From: Ramazzottius varieornatus | Taxonomy: Eukaryota; Tardigrada; Eutardigrada; Parachela; Ramazzottiidae | NCBI GenBank assembly: GCA_001949185.1 | Contig: BDGG01000013.1 | Location: 1,529,857-1,593,856, forward strand | Direction: 5' to 3' | Length of the DNA: 64,000 nucleotides | Shown: piece by piece, positions 32,749 to 45,270 of the stretch | Position numbering within the stretch: position 1 is the stretch's first letter | Layout of the letters: every line of letters begins with the position of its first letter | Notes under the pieces: model-generated | Databases searched by the model: none | Told to the model about the DNA's origin: nothing | The model's input: only the letters and a program-made list of their open reading frames with translations | Made by a program: the position numbers and the translations under genes

Positions 32749-34418
32749 TACAAAAAAGAGAAGTAAAAAGGAGAAGCTCAGAAGCTGAAATGTTGGGGCC
32801 AAATTTTGCAGCCGTACCAAAAGTTAACGTTCAACGTCATTCAGGTTATACGCAAGATGTTATTGTGGCCATCATACTCCAACAACACTTACCCGCACTT
32901 TTGTGCGGGACCTGCACGTATTATGAGACAGAGCGCCGTGCTGTTGCTATACAGGTGTGATGCGAGCAAGACGACGTCGCCATGAAAAGTCGCCGCATTT
33001 GAGCTAGGAGAAGTTGTGCACGCGCTGGGTATAAGTGCAGCCAATGACTTGCCCGTGCACACGTTGAGTCAGTAAATGAAGTCGTGACTCACACAGCCCG
33101 TACCACTCATGTGTCCCCCGGTCGAGTCGCGCACCCTGCTGGGTTACAGATCCCCTTATTGCGCCACTGTACCGTCACTCACTACCGAGTGCACCGAGAA
33201 GACTTGAGCAGTATCCAAACATTCACGCATCAACCTGCTTAGGTCTTCCCTATTTAATCTGATATTGCTGTGAGGGGATGGTTTTAATTACGGAGAGGAC
33301 TACGGGTGTTAGAAGTATTAAACGATCTCTCCCTTTCGAGCTTGATGAAGCGCAATATTCAAGTTCCGCGCGGGAGGGACTGCCTTAACGTCAAGAAGAG
33401 ACGATAGCACAGACTGTCCAGAGTGTATGCTCTGCTGAAAACAGCCGTCTTGTGGTAAACCGTAACTGGCAATCGCACGAAAAGACAGGTAAACAAACCT
33501 GTTCCGTTCCCAATGATAACAAGGCATTTCAGAAGAACAATGACGAAACTCAGAACAGAATCGAAGAGGCACTGTTCTACTGAACAAAATCTCGTTGGAA
33601 AATTTGAAATTTCCGAAAAGCGGTAATTGTTTACCGGAAATCAATCAAGGCCTTTATGTTGAGACTTTAATCAGCCGAACACAACGTGCCAACAAGATTA
33701 CTCGACTCGAACGATGAGTGCAAGCGTGGCTTGGCTGTGAGTTAAGCGCGTGCGTGTCACGAGGTTTTACCGGCCAGTACGGCAAACCACGTGACTTCGT
33801 CTTGCGCAAATCCCATCTGTATGTTGCTATATGAGGGAGCACAATGATTACTGTTCTTCTCGCTGGAAGACGTTTTCGCCACCGGAGTTGTCGCCGATCA
33901 TCTGAATATTTCTCGCTTTGATAATGTACAGTGATGTTTAGATACCACAATGGTGTTCCTGCATATGTCCACAACACAACGAACTGAAAAAATTGTGACA
34001 ACTAATAAAACTTCCCGATTGGCAAAAGTACTGGATTTTACTGCGGTTAATTCTGAATTGGTGTTTAGTGATGTCTTACCAATTTTTGGTAGAGGTAGCA
34101 CTAGTACTGTAGGATCTTCCGGGTACGATTGTTCGATTATACTGGACACTGAGCTCGCAAGTCAGTGTGATTTTCCGTCTGCAAATACGTAGGCAGGCAT
34201 GACGTCATAGCTGCTGAGTTCGAATTTTCTCTTCCTGCCTTGAAGGAGTTAGAGCAAAGGGAGCTGCACGCACACAGACACAGTTTATCGATCGATTTCC
34301 GTCCCTCCCGACGCGTATAGTGCGACTCCTAAGGACAGCATCTGTTCGAATTCGTTGGATCCACTGGATTACTCCGACTTTTATTCTGGTACTTTGAGTT
34401 CGGATCTCCTGTTCGAGA

Positions 34419-34727
34419 ATGTGGCAGATATGTGGACCGAAGCTGGCGATCACGGGAATGATTTTAAGTATCTGGGGTATCTTCCAGCTAGTGCTGATGG
34501 GAGTGTTCTTCTTCATGGAGAGCCCGATACTGGTGGAAGAGCTGCCCCTGAACGAGACGGAGTATCTACATGATGCTTTGCATGGCGGCGGACATGAGAT
34601 CACATCGGCTTATCGACAGCAAGCCTACAACTGCTGGGTGGGAGCCATCCTCTACGCCCTGTTACTGATCCTGTCCGGACAGCAAGCATTCATGAGTCTT
34701 CGTAGAGCATCCTACACCGGAGTTTAA
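34419..34727 (+). CDS. RNASEK: Ribonuclease kappa
   Basis: A single exon encodes 102 residues beginning MWQICGPKLAITGMILSIWG, very like insect ribonuclease kappa, which begins with a CGPKL motif. Two membrane helices flank an extracytosolic loop (ILVEELPLNETEY), and the second follows QQAYNCWVGAILYALL. The family is a small membrane protein first described as an endoribonuclease, and is also known as a V-ATPase-associated factor needed for endocytosis and virus uptake. Its length matches the family (about 95-100). The start is chosen for its close match to the usual N-terminus. No intron is seen. Confidence 0.93.
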   Translation: MWQICGPKLAITGMILSIWGIFQLVLMGVFFFMESPILVEELPLNETEYLHDALHGGGHEITSAYRQQAYNCWVGAILYALLLILSGQQAFMSLRRASYTGV

Positions 34728-35097
34728 ATTGGAAGTAGTATGTTCTGTTTGGCCTGTGCTCGTGTAAATTGCTTGATCGGTAAAGACTGTCCTGGCGGAT
34801 GACTGGTCTTGTTAGTGAATTTGGATGGATCTCAAAAATGTGCATTGATCACAAAAACCAGTTTGAATTAAAACAATCGAGGAAGGCGATACTGAATTCG
34901 CTTTTCGCCTTCTCTGGTAAATTCTTGAACAGGGACAAAAAGAGATTCAAAAAAACAATACTGCACACGTAAGCGTGCGAAAAGAACCTGGAAAATTGGC
35001 TAATACATCCGCTCCAGCTTTGTCTGAGTTTATGGAATCGTCTGGCCACACAAGATGCTGCGAGATGCAGGAAGTTAAGGCGCCAAGTTTGCGCTCA
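34728..35097. other. Short convergent intergenic stretch
   Basis: Lies between the 3' ends of RNASEK and SPAG17. I see nothing else in it. Confidence 0.5.
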
Positions 35098-38000
35098 TCA
35101 GTTCTTTTTCAGTCGCTCCGGTACAAATAAAACCTTTTTCCACCTTTCGACCACCGTCTCGCTACTTTCATTCCTGTACCGGAAAGCTCGATCCCTCGGT
35201 GCAGAACCATCCGCAGCTCTGTAGTCCGTCGTACCTTTCAAGTCCGACAGCAGCGCCGCCGGTAGTACATCTCGGTCAGTGTAACACCACTCTCCCAGCG
35301 GTTCATCCGATATGCTGCATCCAAAGCACTCCTTCTGGATAACTATAGGCAACGTACTGTCCGGATATCGACATCGTTTATTCGGAATGTGATGACTGAC
35401 GATCTTGTACTTCAAGGCAACGGCCTGTTCTCCGAACAGGTACTCGTTTCCGGTCTTGTCCTCGGGATCAATGACGAAGACCCGAGGAGATGGCATCACG
35501 CATCGGTCCACTTTGTCCTCCCATACCTGCAAATCAAATTATTTATTCCGAATTCAGTAGTCAGTAGTCAGTTTTAGACAGAACAAAATTGGAGTTATAT
35601 GGGTTTCCAACAAGCTAAAGAAAAGACCGCGGAAAAATTTTCTAACCGAGTCGGTTGAAAGTGCTGACGGATTGGTCAATGCGAATTCAAATTTTGAATT
35701 GTTATCCTTGAACGAGTAAGCCTGTGGAATTCATGGACAATTCTTTGTCGGTGAGTCATATAAATCTCGATACCTGGTGGACAGCTTCGCCGTTTTGCAG
35801 AATATCGTGCTTGATGCCCGACAAATCCTGACAGGTCGCTAGTATTTCACCCGACAGCGCGAACTTCAACAGCGCTTCATTCCGCTGCCACCCCGAGTCC
35901 TCCGTAGCTTTCGTGACAAGCATATCAGCAAACTCAACAAATTCAGGCGAAGCGTAACTAAAGATTCCAATTTGGATCGGAGTCAGTTCAAATATCTCAC
36001 AGTACTGCAATAGCTTCCCCGCGAAGAATAATCCATCAGCCGTGATCAGCACAACATTCACACCTGCGATCAACGCTTGAAGACTGTTATGCTTCTTGAC
36101 TAGTAGGACACCGTTCTGCAGTGAGACATAGTTGAGTTCCGATATCCGGTCAACCACGACTCGTGGAAAGCCAGGCTGCTCCACCACTATCTTGTTCCGG
36201 GGGGAATAATGTATGAAGACAGGTTTCGGCTTGCCCACTGACTCGTCGCTTTCGATCTCTTCCACAGGGTTCCATTCCTCTTCTGGGTACACTCGATGTG
36301 TCGTGATTCGTAACTCCGGGTCAACTTGTACTTTTCGGAGAAACCCACTGCGATGCTTCTCGTAACTTCGTTGCAGACCCGAACTACTGATGTAGACGAT
36401 GGTGTGTGGTGGCTCGAAATGGTACATGGACTTCCGGGTAGGTGTAAGCGGTCTTTGGAAGTCTTCAACTGATTCCTGAAAGACTAAAGGGGGTTCTTCG
36501 TCCTCAAGTTTAGCTCTCCGACCATCGGGCTGGTGAAAGTCGAGTGTACCATTCGTCAGTACACGATGTACGATGCCGTTTCTCCTTACAGCCGTAGCAA
36601 AAGTTTTACCGTGATTATTCTTCTCAGTAACCACTTCCATCTCGCAGAAAACTTCTTCGTCGTTGCCTATTCTGGTGACGATACCATTGATATCAAAAAT
36701 ACCAATTGCGACTTGTCCCGTCTCGTCTTTTTCAAAAGAGAGGAACGTGCTGGTGTCGAACTCGATCGAGATCCGTCTTCCTTGTTCGCTGTCGTTGACG
36801 TAAACCTCGAGATCTTCATTCATGAGTGCCGTGATGTGGACGAAAATCTTCTCGTTGAAGGACTCGCTCGAATCGATGAGGATCATGGCGTCTGGACAGT
36901 AGATCTTCTCTTCGTGACGGACCATCTTGGTTAAAACATTCGTGAGGGAGTAGGCGGAAGTCAGTCGATGGGCGGAAGCGGCTGTACAGTCTGGCGGAAG
37001 AGGTTCGTTCGCTCTGTTCCAGATGAAGGGCGGAATCGACTTTTCCTTTTTGCTGTTTTTCGCTTGGTCTGCTGTACTGATAACGGAGGTGTTGGAATTG
37101 GCCGAACTGGCTGTCAGACTGGCGTTCGACTGATTAACGTATAACCGAGACACTTGTTCCGCCGGGGTTGCATTCGGTTGATTGACCGATTGTAGATTGG
37201 CGCTGTTTTGTTCCTTGAGTTTAAAGCGCCAGTTGCATCGTTGAGCGAAGAGATTCTTGTTGTTCCGTACCAGGTTTTTTAAGCTGCTCTTTCTGAGGAA
37301 CATCTGGAAATGGTCGTTCTCGGGCGAGTCTAAGAATTCCGTACACTGGTTCTGGTAGGCAAGTTGGCTTTGGCAGCCATACGGGAACTGTGGACTGATC
37401 TGTCCAGCTCGACGCGGGCAGCGGTAAGCGCGATTGAGGTTCTCGTCCGCCCATGTCCGGACATTCTCCATAATATTGCAGACGAAGGTGGCAAAGTCCG
37501 CCCGAGAGTGAAGGCGGGTTTCAGAACGACGGACGTGGGAATGCGAGTGTTTCTCGTGCAACGCGTAAAAGATGACGAAGATCTTCTTAGATGCCTTGTC
37601 GTAGCGGATGCTGTGGTGGAAATACTGCCGATCTGCTTCACTCAGCGCCGTCAGAAGGTGCTTTTTCGTGTAGCTTACTATAGTGTAGTAGTTTTCCATG
37701 CTCAGAAGTTGGGAAAGGTAAGGTGGTGGATTTCGTACTTTAATACCACCTGGATCCAGAGGCTGCGGGTCTGGTGAGATGATAAACTCATATTTCTCTT
37801 CCTGCAAGATGGAAGACATCCTGTACCAACATAGAACTTGTGGCGCGCATCCGGTGACATGAATCGAAATGAAAACAGTTTAGGTGGACATCTAATCAGA
37901 AAAAGGTATCAAGTGAGCAGTGGGCAAAGTAACTCAGGTGTCACGTGGTAAAATTCCNNNNNNNNNNNNNNNNNNNNNNNNNNNNNNNNNNNNNNNNNNN

Positions 38001-41000
38001 NNNNNNNNNNNNNNNNNNNNNNNNNNNNNNNNNNNNNNNNNNNNNNNNNNNNNNNNNNNNNNNNNNNNNNNNNNNNNNNNNNNNNNNNNNAGAGACGTCA
38101 GAGCAGCCAAATCTGAGCTAGCCCGTAATCTCTCAACAAGCGGGAATTTCACCACGTGACACTTGAGTTACTTTGCCCACTGCTCACTGCTCACTGCTCA
38201 CTGCTCAAGTAATGGTTTCCGAACTCTTTCAACCAGAGTGGACTTGACCAAGCCTTGGTCGGACCAATTGGTCAAAGTTTTGGCCAATATTGGTCAAGTA
38301 AAACTGGCCAATGGTCAAAGAAACTGTGTCTTTGGTCAAATTATTGACCATGGGTGTGGCCCATTGGCGAACGATTTCGGCCAACTGGTCAAACTTTGGC
38401 CAACGTTTTATCCAATTTGGCTTTTGGTCAAAGTTTTTGGCCAAAAACTTCGACCATTGGTCACGATTTTAGCAAAAAGTAGGGAAGGAGTCTTACGTCA
38501 TCCTTGAGCCTGTGTCGACGTTTTACTACAATGATTGAATGAAAGCTACCAATACACAGATGCATGCATACTACATACGAACCAGTGAACTCGGAATGTG
38601 CTTCTTGATCTGGGCAGAAGTCCTCCACGCCGACATGGCTTCAGCCAAGCTATTGACGTGTTCATCATCCGCGATGAAGAAGCTTGGCATACTGGCAATC
38701 TTCTTCTTGATGATGCGAAACATTTTGTCAATCCATTGTCTGGCGTATATCAGCTTGATCTCCGGCCTAACCAACGCCCTCAGCAGCTTTTGGCCTGTTG
38801 CAGCATCGAGTCCGGCCGGAATCTCCGCTGACAGATGTTCAAGCGTCTTCGGATCCAAACCCAGTCTTTTCAGTACACTCGCCATCCTACAGACAAGCTT
38901 ATACTGTTACAAGTAGAAAAAAAATCTAATCTTACAAACTCGGGACTGACGAAATCATGCATGGTCTTACTGTGGCTCGGTTCTGGAGAGTTGGTACAAC
39001 TCATGCCGTGAGTTCACCTGAGGCGTTATGATTCGCTGTCGGCGAGAAATGGTGGAGATGATACCTCTCTGGTATAAATCCATCTCCAAAGACTTGATGT
39101 AATCTTGGACCAGCAACTTGAAATCCGGCGGTTTGTCCAAAGGAGTAGGCGGTGGCGTAGAATCAGGCGTAGAGCCGTCAGGAGTGACAGCTGGGATGTT
39201 TGTAACCGGTGATACCACCGTTGGGGCAAGGCTTGCTGGCGTGCTTTGAAGCGCAGGTTTGGACAAAGTCTGAGGAACGGTTGCGCCAGGTTGAACTTGA
39301 CCATCGGGTAGCGGAACTGGAATGCTGACATCAGGCACCGGCTCGGGCGGTGGTGGCTGACTCAAAATGTACCCTCGTTCAGCCAAGTCCGCCATAAAGT
39401 CGAAGACGTCTCTGAAGTCTGGGTGATCGATCTTATCCCGTTCCTCTTTCCTGAAGCGCGGTATATGCTGCACCGCTAAACTACTGTTGTAGAACTGGAA
39501 GAGCGTCTTGGCTTTGACAACTTGATACAATAGGCTACCCAGCCGTTCACCAGTTTCACGTGCGATGCGGATAAACTGTTCTTTGCTTGTGTGTTCGGTC
39601 ATGTCACATTTGGCTTGGAGAGCCAGTGGGCACAGCTGGTTGACAGTGGCGCCTGGTGAACCATTCTCCAGGTTGCGGTCGACTTCAGTCCAGAACTTGG
39701 TGAGTGCCTCGTTCTGTTGCACGGGACGCCGCACCCACAGGAGGTTGCTGAGGCGGAGAGGTGGAGCGCTGCGTTGGCGCAGGAACTGAATTTTCACCAG
39801 GCATGTAATGGGAGCTTTCTGATTATTCATCTCGTCAACGATGCCCGCGTCGGTGAAACCTTGGAGGATGATGTAGCGCACCATCTGGTTTCTCGAAGTT
39901 GGGAACGCCGGAACACCGTAAAGCCTGCAACAGGATAAAAAGCATGCACAAAAAGCGACAGCCTGGGAGTCTTTTTTCGCCACGTTCGCGATATTCACCT
40001 AATAACTTGACACTGTTAAAGAAATCCCCTAGAATATCCGTTAGTTGGAAACCACCTATAGTCCGGACCTGGTTTTTCCTACGTAGTTCACTCACCCAAG
40101 TTTGGTTGATAGCGCGTGGCTCAGTTTCGGTAAACCATCCACCCCGACGATACTAGCCAGCAACAGTCCTTGCATCTTCTGCATCTCGGTCGCACCTTCG
40201 TCCGTCGTATCAACTGCCAGGCCATCACCCATGACCACTGTAGCAGGTTTGGTAGCCTTTACCACTTCAACATCACCCATCAAATCGTCCATCACAGTCT
40301 TGGCAGCGGTGTCTCCCGGGATCACACTTCCGGAATGCGTGTGCTTCGCGTTCTTCTTCGCTTTCTTCTTCTTTGTGCGCTCCTGTACACCGACATCCAC
40401 CTCGAGATCTTCTTTCTCCGAAAGGATATCCACAACCTCAACTGGAATCTCTCCTCGAGCTCGGGCCTTCGATCGTTTCTGTTGAGCACGTTCAGCTGGT
40501 ACTTCAACGTACAAGGATTCCACCAAGCATTCATCGTCCTCTAACGGTGGTGGATCGGTTCTTTCCTCTTCCACTCCGCCTTTACCCTTTCCAGGTAGTT
40601 TGCCTTTCCCAATGGAGGCCGATGCCGTTGCTAGCTTCGCAGTACCCGGGACAACCGGTTGTGGTCCAGCTGGTCCTTTGTGATCCTTATATCCCTTCAG
40701 CATAGCGCTCTTGGAGGGATGTGGGGGCTGTGCATGATCGTCTGGTTTAGCCTTGTCAGGGAATTCTCTAGCGGCTCGGACTGCGTTAAATAGCTCTTTG
40801 TCGGATTTCTTGAGCAGAAGGAGCTTGTACTTGATCAAGAGTACGAGTGTAGGGATCGTTGGCGCACGTAGTACTTCCTCGAGAGGTTTATCCTTGTCGA
40901 GGAACCGCAGCTCCTCGAAAAGATCATCAGCAAGTGAGTGCGGTCGCATTACCGGTACCGGTGGCGCACCGGGCTGGCCGGCAGTAACCGACTGGCCTGT

Positions 41001-41791
41001 CAGAGAAAAAAATCATGTTGGTAAGCTTCATCCAGTGACGGAGATGAGCCTCGTTCTGCATCGGAAGTGAATAGGCAAGCCGGGATTCGAAACGTACAAC
41101 ATCCTTGTATCATAAGTGACGCAGTCTTCCAGCCAATGGAAACGAATAGATGCGCCACTTTCGATGGCAATGCTTACGTTGCGTCTATCGGCCTCCCAAA
41201 TGAAGTCTTGTGGATTGTTTGGACTCACCGGTCTTTACCTTGATGCCCATCATTCTTGGCCGGTTTATTGACGCTTGATTTCGAACCGCTCATCTTACTC
41301 ACAGGTCTTGCCATATGCGTTTTGCTGTTTGCCCCAAGTTCGTTCGGATTCTGCTGACTCTCCAACAACGCTCTCTGAGCCTCTTCCTTCTCCTTCTGTC
41401 GTTGCAATTCCTCATCAGCCTTCTTCTTCGCGATCCTTTCCTTCTCAAGCTTTTCCTTTTCCCACCTGCTCAGATTCTCCTCTGGCGCAAAAGGTGTACG
41501 ATGCTGTTTCAACAAGTGAGTCGCCTCTTGTAACAAGTCATCCTTCTTAATAGCGATTACACTGTTACCCTTTACACAATCAGCCATCAAGTCAACCAGC
41601 AAACTTTCCACGGGACTGTTTTCCACTACCATACCGATCACCGGCCACCAGTTCTTGTGGACCAACTGCTCATTTGTGATAACCATAGGTGGCGCAGGTG
41701 GACCTTCTGGCGTCTGACGACCTTTCTTGCCTTTAGGTGGTGCTGCTTTTCCTTTACCATCCGCTGCAGGTTCAGCGCCTTTACCTGCCAT
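35098..41791 (-). CDS. SPAG17: SPAG17/PF6-like central-pair protein
   Basis: Exons 41239-41791, 40096-40996, 38971-39924, 38575-38886, 35774-37820 and 35098-35526 join in phase to about 1731 residues. PF6/SPAG17 is a very large scaffold of the C1a projection of the axonemal central pair, needed for motile cilia and sperm. The N-terminus is Lys/Pro-rich, then a helical NWWPVIGMVVENSPVESLLV segment, a charged coiled coil (EKEKLEKERIAKKKADEELQ), long low-complexity regions, and FIWNRANEPLPPD. Repeated short beta units of the form NGTLDFHQPDG and GLFFAGK follow, as in the PF6 C-terminal half. The weakest join is 38575 to 37820 across an intron holding an N gap, an inverted repeat and a tandem repeat. 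Phase agrees, and both halves look like SPAG17. If that join is wrong, there are two genes. It is shorter than human SPAG17 (about 2200). Confidence 0.82.
37912..38187. mobile_element. Inverted-repeat element enclosing the second N gap
   Basis: The left arm (37912-37957) starts AGTGAGCAGTGGGCAAAGTA. The right arm (about 38142-38187) is its reverse complement with two or three mismatches over 45 bases. The interior is mostly the N run 37958-38090. A short tandem repeat of TGCTCAC (about 38180-38206) abuts the right end. It lies within the SPAG17 intron 37821-38574. Confidence 0.7.
37958..38090. other. Assembly gap (133 N)
   Basis: An undetermined run inside an inverted-repeat element in a SPAG17 intron. 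A hairpin of this kind is a likely reason for the gap. Confidence 0.95.
38245..38465. repeat. Degenerate TTGGTCAAA/TTGGCCAA repeat tract
   Basis: About 220 bases made of irregularly spaced copies of TTGGTCAA, TTGGCCAA and their complements (for example at 38267, 38279, 38301 and 38331). It is in the same SPAG17 intron as the N gap. The motif is partly palindromic, so the tract can fold on itself. Confidence 0.7.
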
Positions 41792-42135
41792 CTATATGGG
41801 ATCAATAGAACAACAAGAGAAAACCGTCAAAGACCGCTACCCATGTCTCACATTTTACGCCTAAGCTTCTTCTCTGTTTGGGTCTCTTTTAACGAGCAGT
41901 AAAGTCTTGAAAACAAGTTATATTCGGCATGGTAGATCGTTTATTGATGCATGCCTTCGAGCTGCTAAACCCTGGCAACACTTTATGATTAGCGGCACAG
42001 TACTAATCGCATAGTAGAAGAATTGTACCGTCTGTTTGCATTATATAAAACAGATGGGAAAACAAAAAGCCATGACAAGAACGGGCAGCTCTGAAGTTAC
42101 ATTATGATACGCACTGAATCATAACGTTGTTAAAT
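41792..42135. other. Intergenic stretch
   Basis: SPAG17 promoter side and the 3' end of the next minus-strand gene. No coding content is seen. Confidence 0.5.
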
Positions 42136-43067
42136 TTACTGAATCAGTTCACCGGTGGTCTCGTTTCCTCGTTCGATAGCTTCGATAGTGACTTCCAGCA
42201 GTGGATAGCCACTGATGCCTGGAATCTCGTTGAAAACTTGAATGACTCGTTCGACTGAGGTGTTGATACCGGTCAGAGGACTCCATTGCAGCATGGTGGA
42301 ACCTGTGGAATTAAAAGCTCTTTGGTACAAGGTCAAGAAGCAGAAATATGCAATGAAACTGACCGATTGTGGGGCTAGAAGGGTGAATGTCAATCTGAGG
42401 AACTCCAAGCATCCATGAGCCGAGGTAGGCGCGAGCGCGATGATGCACTTCACCGTTAGCGCCGACTGTCATGTTGGAGTACACCGTCATACGGGCTTTG
42501 GGTGCCCACACCACGTCTCCGGTACTGAAAATCTGGCAGATATCTTGCTCTTTAGAGAAGAAGGGCGTCAGAGGGTCAGCGCTACAACGATATACCAGCT
42601 AAAGAACAGAAAACTAGATGCACGAATTCACTTACCTCTGCCAGATGGTAATATCGGGAATCCACATGTCCTTGATGGGGAAAAAGATGGTGGTCAGGTT
42701 GCCGAACTCTTCCGGGGACCATGACAGTCTGGGATCATTCCATCTGAGATCTACCGACATACCGGCTTGCAGAACATTCGTACGTTCTTTCTGTAAGATT
42801 CAGAGCAACATGATTAGTGTGAAACAATGTGATAGTGAAACTTGGTATAAACTTATCCTGTCTTCTCACCAGCTTTTCGAGACCGAACAAATGCATATTG
42901 ACCCATACAGTAGGTCCGCCGATATCCGCGCCTGGGCGAACGTAGATGTCATTGGCGTTCCTCAAGTCGCGGAGGAGAGCCGTGGTCATGGCTGACCTGG
43001 CCGACTTCTCTTGACCGGCGACCAGCGCGGCCATTGTGCATAATATGACCACCTTGCCCAAACCCAT
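42136..43067 (-). CDS. Soluble Cys-loop ligand-binding-domain protein (AChBP-like)
   Basis: Four exons (42870-43067, 42636-42790, 42364-42524, 42136-42302) join in phase to 226 residues, the size of molluscan acetylcholine-binding proteins. A signal peptide (MGLGKVVILCTMAALVAG) is followed by the pentameric ligand-binding fold. VWVNMHLFGL and VDLRWNDPRLSW match the first beta strands of nicotinic subunits. FFPIKDMWIPDITIW matches the loop A region (WxPDI). GEV, GSW and a final strand LLEVTIEAIERGNE sit where the membrane domain would begin, and the frame stops there. No membrane helix follows, so the protein should be secreted. By my reading the mature chain has no cysteines, so both the Cys-loop disulphide and the loop C vicinal pair are missing. 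Ligand unknown. Confidence 0.85.
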
Positions 43068-43964
43068 TTTGAAGGTACACCGAAGTCAGACGACGTTCCG
43101 TCAGTGAAGAACTAGCAGAGGACTGATATAGCGTTCTGAAGGTAGTGTTTGGAAGAAAGTGATCTCCAGGTACAACAGGTGGACTGGCTGAAGGCGTAAT
43201 GGAAAAGCGGCGCAAACAACAGCATTTCTTGCCAATAGCTTATGCGGTAGAATGTTTCGGTAAGTCGATGTATACGCATAACAACTATTGAAGTGCCGCA
43301 ACAGTTTTCCCGGTATATGGTAGGTAAGTGCCAAATGCGGAATCATGGTCGTTTACAAGTACAACAAAACTATCGACGGAAATTCCCTATCCGTTTGATG
43401 AGCTTTATACTGTACGCATACTCGGCAATTCCTAACGCATTTGGTATGTGTTCCACGGCCGTAAAAAACACTCTACATGCCGGCGAATCAGGTATGCAAC
43501 CGGTTCTCTCCACTGGAGGTACTTCGCGGGTTGGCGAACGATAAACAATGGTCTCACACCGAAGGATCTCGTGGAATCTACGGACACTGTAGCTTCAAAC
43601 CTTTAATTGAAAGGGCATTCGAGTGTCACACAAGCAGCCAAGGTACTCCCAAACAGGGTTCTTTGGAGTTCTCCCATCCGTCAGCTTTCTAGCAAAGAGC
43701 AAAGTTTCGACCTGGCCAACATCGTAAGAAAAGACAACGACATTCTTTGATGTTTTGTAAACCGATGCCGAATTTTGGGTGATACCGAAACAAAGTTTAT
43801 TCTATGCACTTGCTCTATTAATAAAATGGGTAGAAAGAAGAAGAAGGATGAATAATCTGACGCATGTTAATCAGACTCTTCATGGAGGACTGATACTACC
43901 CCGAATTCTACTAGTGAAACACAAAGTAGACTGCTTATGCTATACTGTACATATTCGCTAGTTT
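43068..43964. other. Intergenic stretch, no gene recognised
   Basis: Short frames only. No copy of the neighbouring peptide genes was found here. Confidence 0.45.
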
Positions 43965-44369
43965 CTATCCGAGATTGCCCAGAAGTCCTTTCCCGGCACC
44001 CAGAGCCGCACCTGCCGCTGCTCCTTGCTTAGCCGAAACCCCTACAAACACGGAGAATAATTATCTTGGTATACTTTCCTGGGATTCCGGTAAGTAAGAT
44101 AAACGTTTTGTATGCGGAGTTGAAGTAATATACTTTTACTTACCAGGTAAAATAGCGCCGATGAGGGCTCCTATCGCTCCACCTTTGATTCCACCGCTGA
44201 GGATACCTCGCTTCTCTCGTTGCACATTCTCGTCGACCGGAAGGCAACCTAAAAATGTATTCAATAAAGAACCAGCTCACAGCGCTTTTACAAACCAAAT
44301 TCCTTTGTACTCACTGGCGGATAAGACGAAAACCGCCAGAAGGGCGAACAGAGCGTGCCGGAGTGCCAT
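43965..44369 (-). CDS. Secreted Gly-rich peptide precursor, paralogue A
   Basis: Exons 44315-44369, 44144-44248 and 43965-44041 join in phase to 78 residues. An 18-residue signal peptide is followed by a short propiece with CLPV and the dibasic site REKRGI. The remainder (about 46 residues) is Gly/Ala/Ile-rich with small-residue spacing like a glycine zipper (GGAIGALIGAILPG) and ends GKGLLGNLG. Cleavage after KR would release a hydrophobic, weakly cationic peptide with no acidic residues. I do not recognise the family. The composition is like some antimicrobial or membrane-active peptides, but no activity is shown. First of three tandem paralogues. Confidence 0.82.
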
Positions 44370-44845
44370 GGTAGGAAAACCTGGAATGTAAACGAGACGA
44401 ACCCGGAAATCTGGCTGACCTAACGAAATCAATTGCAATGAAAGGAGAGTAACGGCAAACTACGAAACCTCCTGTATTTTTTCTTATGTCGACCTGGTGT
44501 CTACATATCCGCATATATCGCCCAAGGCCGTTGGTGCGCGAGCCACCATAACATGACCAAGAACTTTGACATTTACACAAGAAAATCAATGTCATGTACG
44601 TATAAAGTCGCGTACGTATACAATGCCAAGATGGTAAGCATGTTATTGGAATTAATACATAGGTATTACGTATACACATATGAGCGCCACAATGTTGTTC
44701 AGATCCGACAAAAAGTGTCTGCTGCCCAAAAATATCTCAGTTCTAGATGAGGGCGGAGAAGTGAGCAGGCAAGGAGGAACTCAGCTAAAAGTGAAAGACC
44801 GGCAAAATACCGACAATTATGGTAGAGCAATTACGTAGCCCTTCC

Positions 44846-45270
44846 TTATCCAAACATGCCGCTAAGACCGGACTGGTGTTTTTGGACATTCTTTATTGCT
44901 CCGGCTCCGGCTCCCAGAGCAGCACCAGCTTTCATACCGGTCCCGCAAGAAACACCTACGAAAGACGTAGCCGGTTGGTTAGCAGATAAACAGAAAGCGA
45001 GTGTATACCTCAAGGAACTTACCAGGAAGAATACAACCGAGAGCTCCACCCAGCAGCGCACCTTTGATCCCACCAGTCATAATACCCCGCTTTTCTCGTA
45101 GCTCATTGACCGGCAAACAACCTACAAGCAAGAGAAAATTTAGAACCTTCTCAAGCTGGGTATATCGTTGGAAAAACTTCCTCAAATCAAGGGTATATAA
45201 AGCAAAACTTACTGGTAGACAACACGAAGAGGGCCAAGAAGAAAAACAAAACTTGATGATAGACAGCCAT
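44846..45270 (-). CDS. Secreted Gly-rich peptide precursor, paralogue B
   Basis: Exons 45213-45270, 45023-45121 and 44846-44955 join in phase to 88 residues, with the same exon layout as paralogue A. It has a signal peptide (MAVYHQVLFFFLALFVLST), a propiece CLPVNELREKRGI, then a Gly-rich core (TGGIKGALLGGALGCILPG) and a second Gly/Ala segment. The C-terminal tail is longer (KNVQKHQSGLSGMFG). It has two cysteines after the dibasic site, which A and C lack. The intron positions, after the signal peptide and after ILPG, equal those of A, showing duplication. Confidence 0.82.

Larger units (their letters stand above)
31513..34418. other. Intergenic stretch with two transposon remnants
   Basis: Contains the elements at 31528-31913 and 32144-32748. 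From 32750 to 34418 I see no supported coding exon. Minus-strand open frames at 33318-33644 and 33654-34001 show no motif. Confidence 0.45.

Noticed and set aside
38571-38886. Separate 104-residue gene ending at a TAG
   Set aside because: A donor at 38574 and matching phases on both sides make it an internal SPAG17 exon more likely.
40102-40485. Plus-strand frame rich in Ser/Phe
   Set aside because: Antisense shadow of a Lys/Glu-rich SPAG17 exon.
41150-41162. TGCGCCACTTT inside a possible frame next to SPAG17 exon 2
   Set aside because: Not listed as a motif site because the surrounding stretch may be coding in one reading. It is best explained as an intron.
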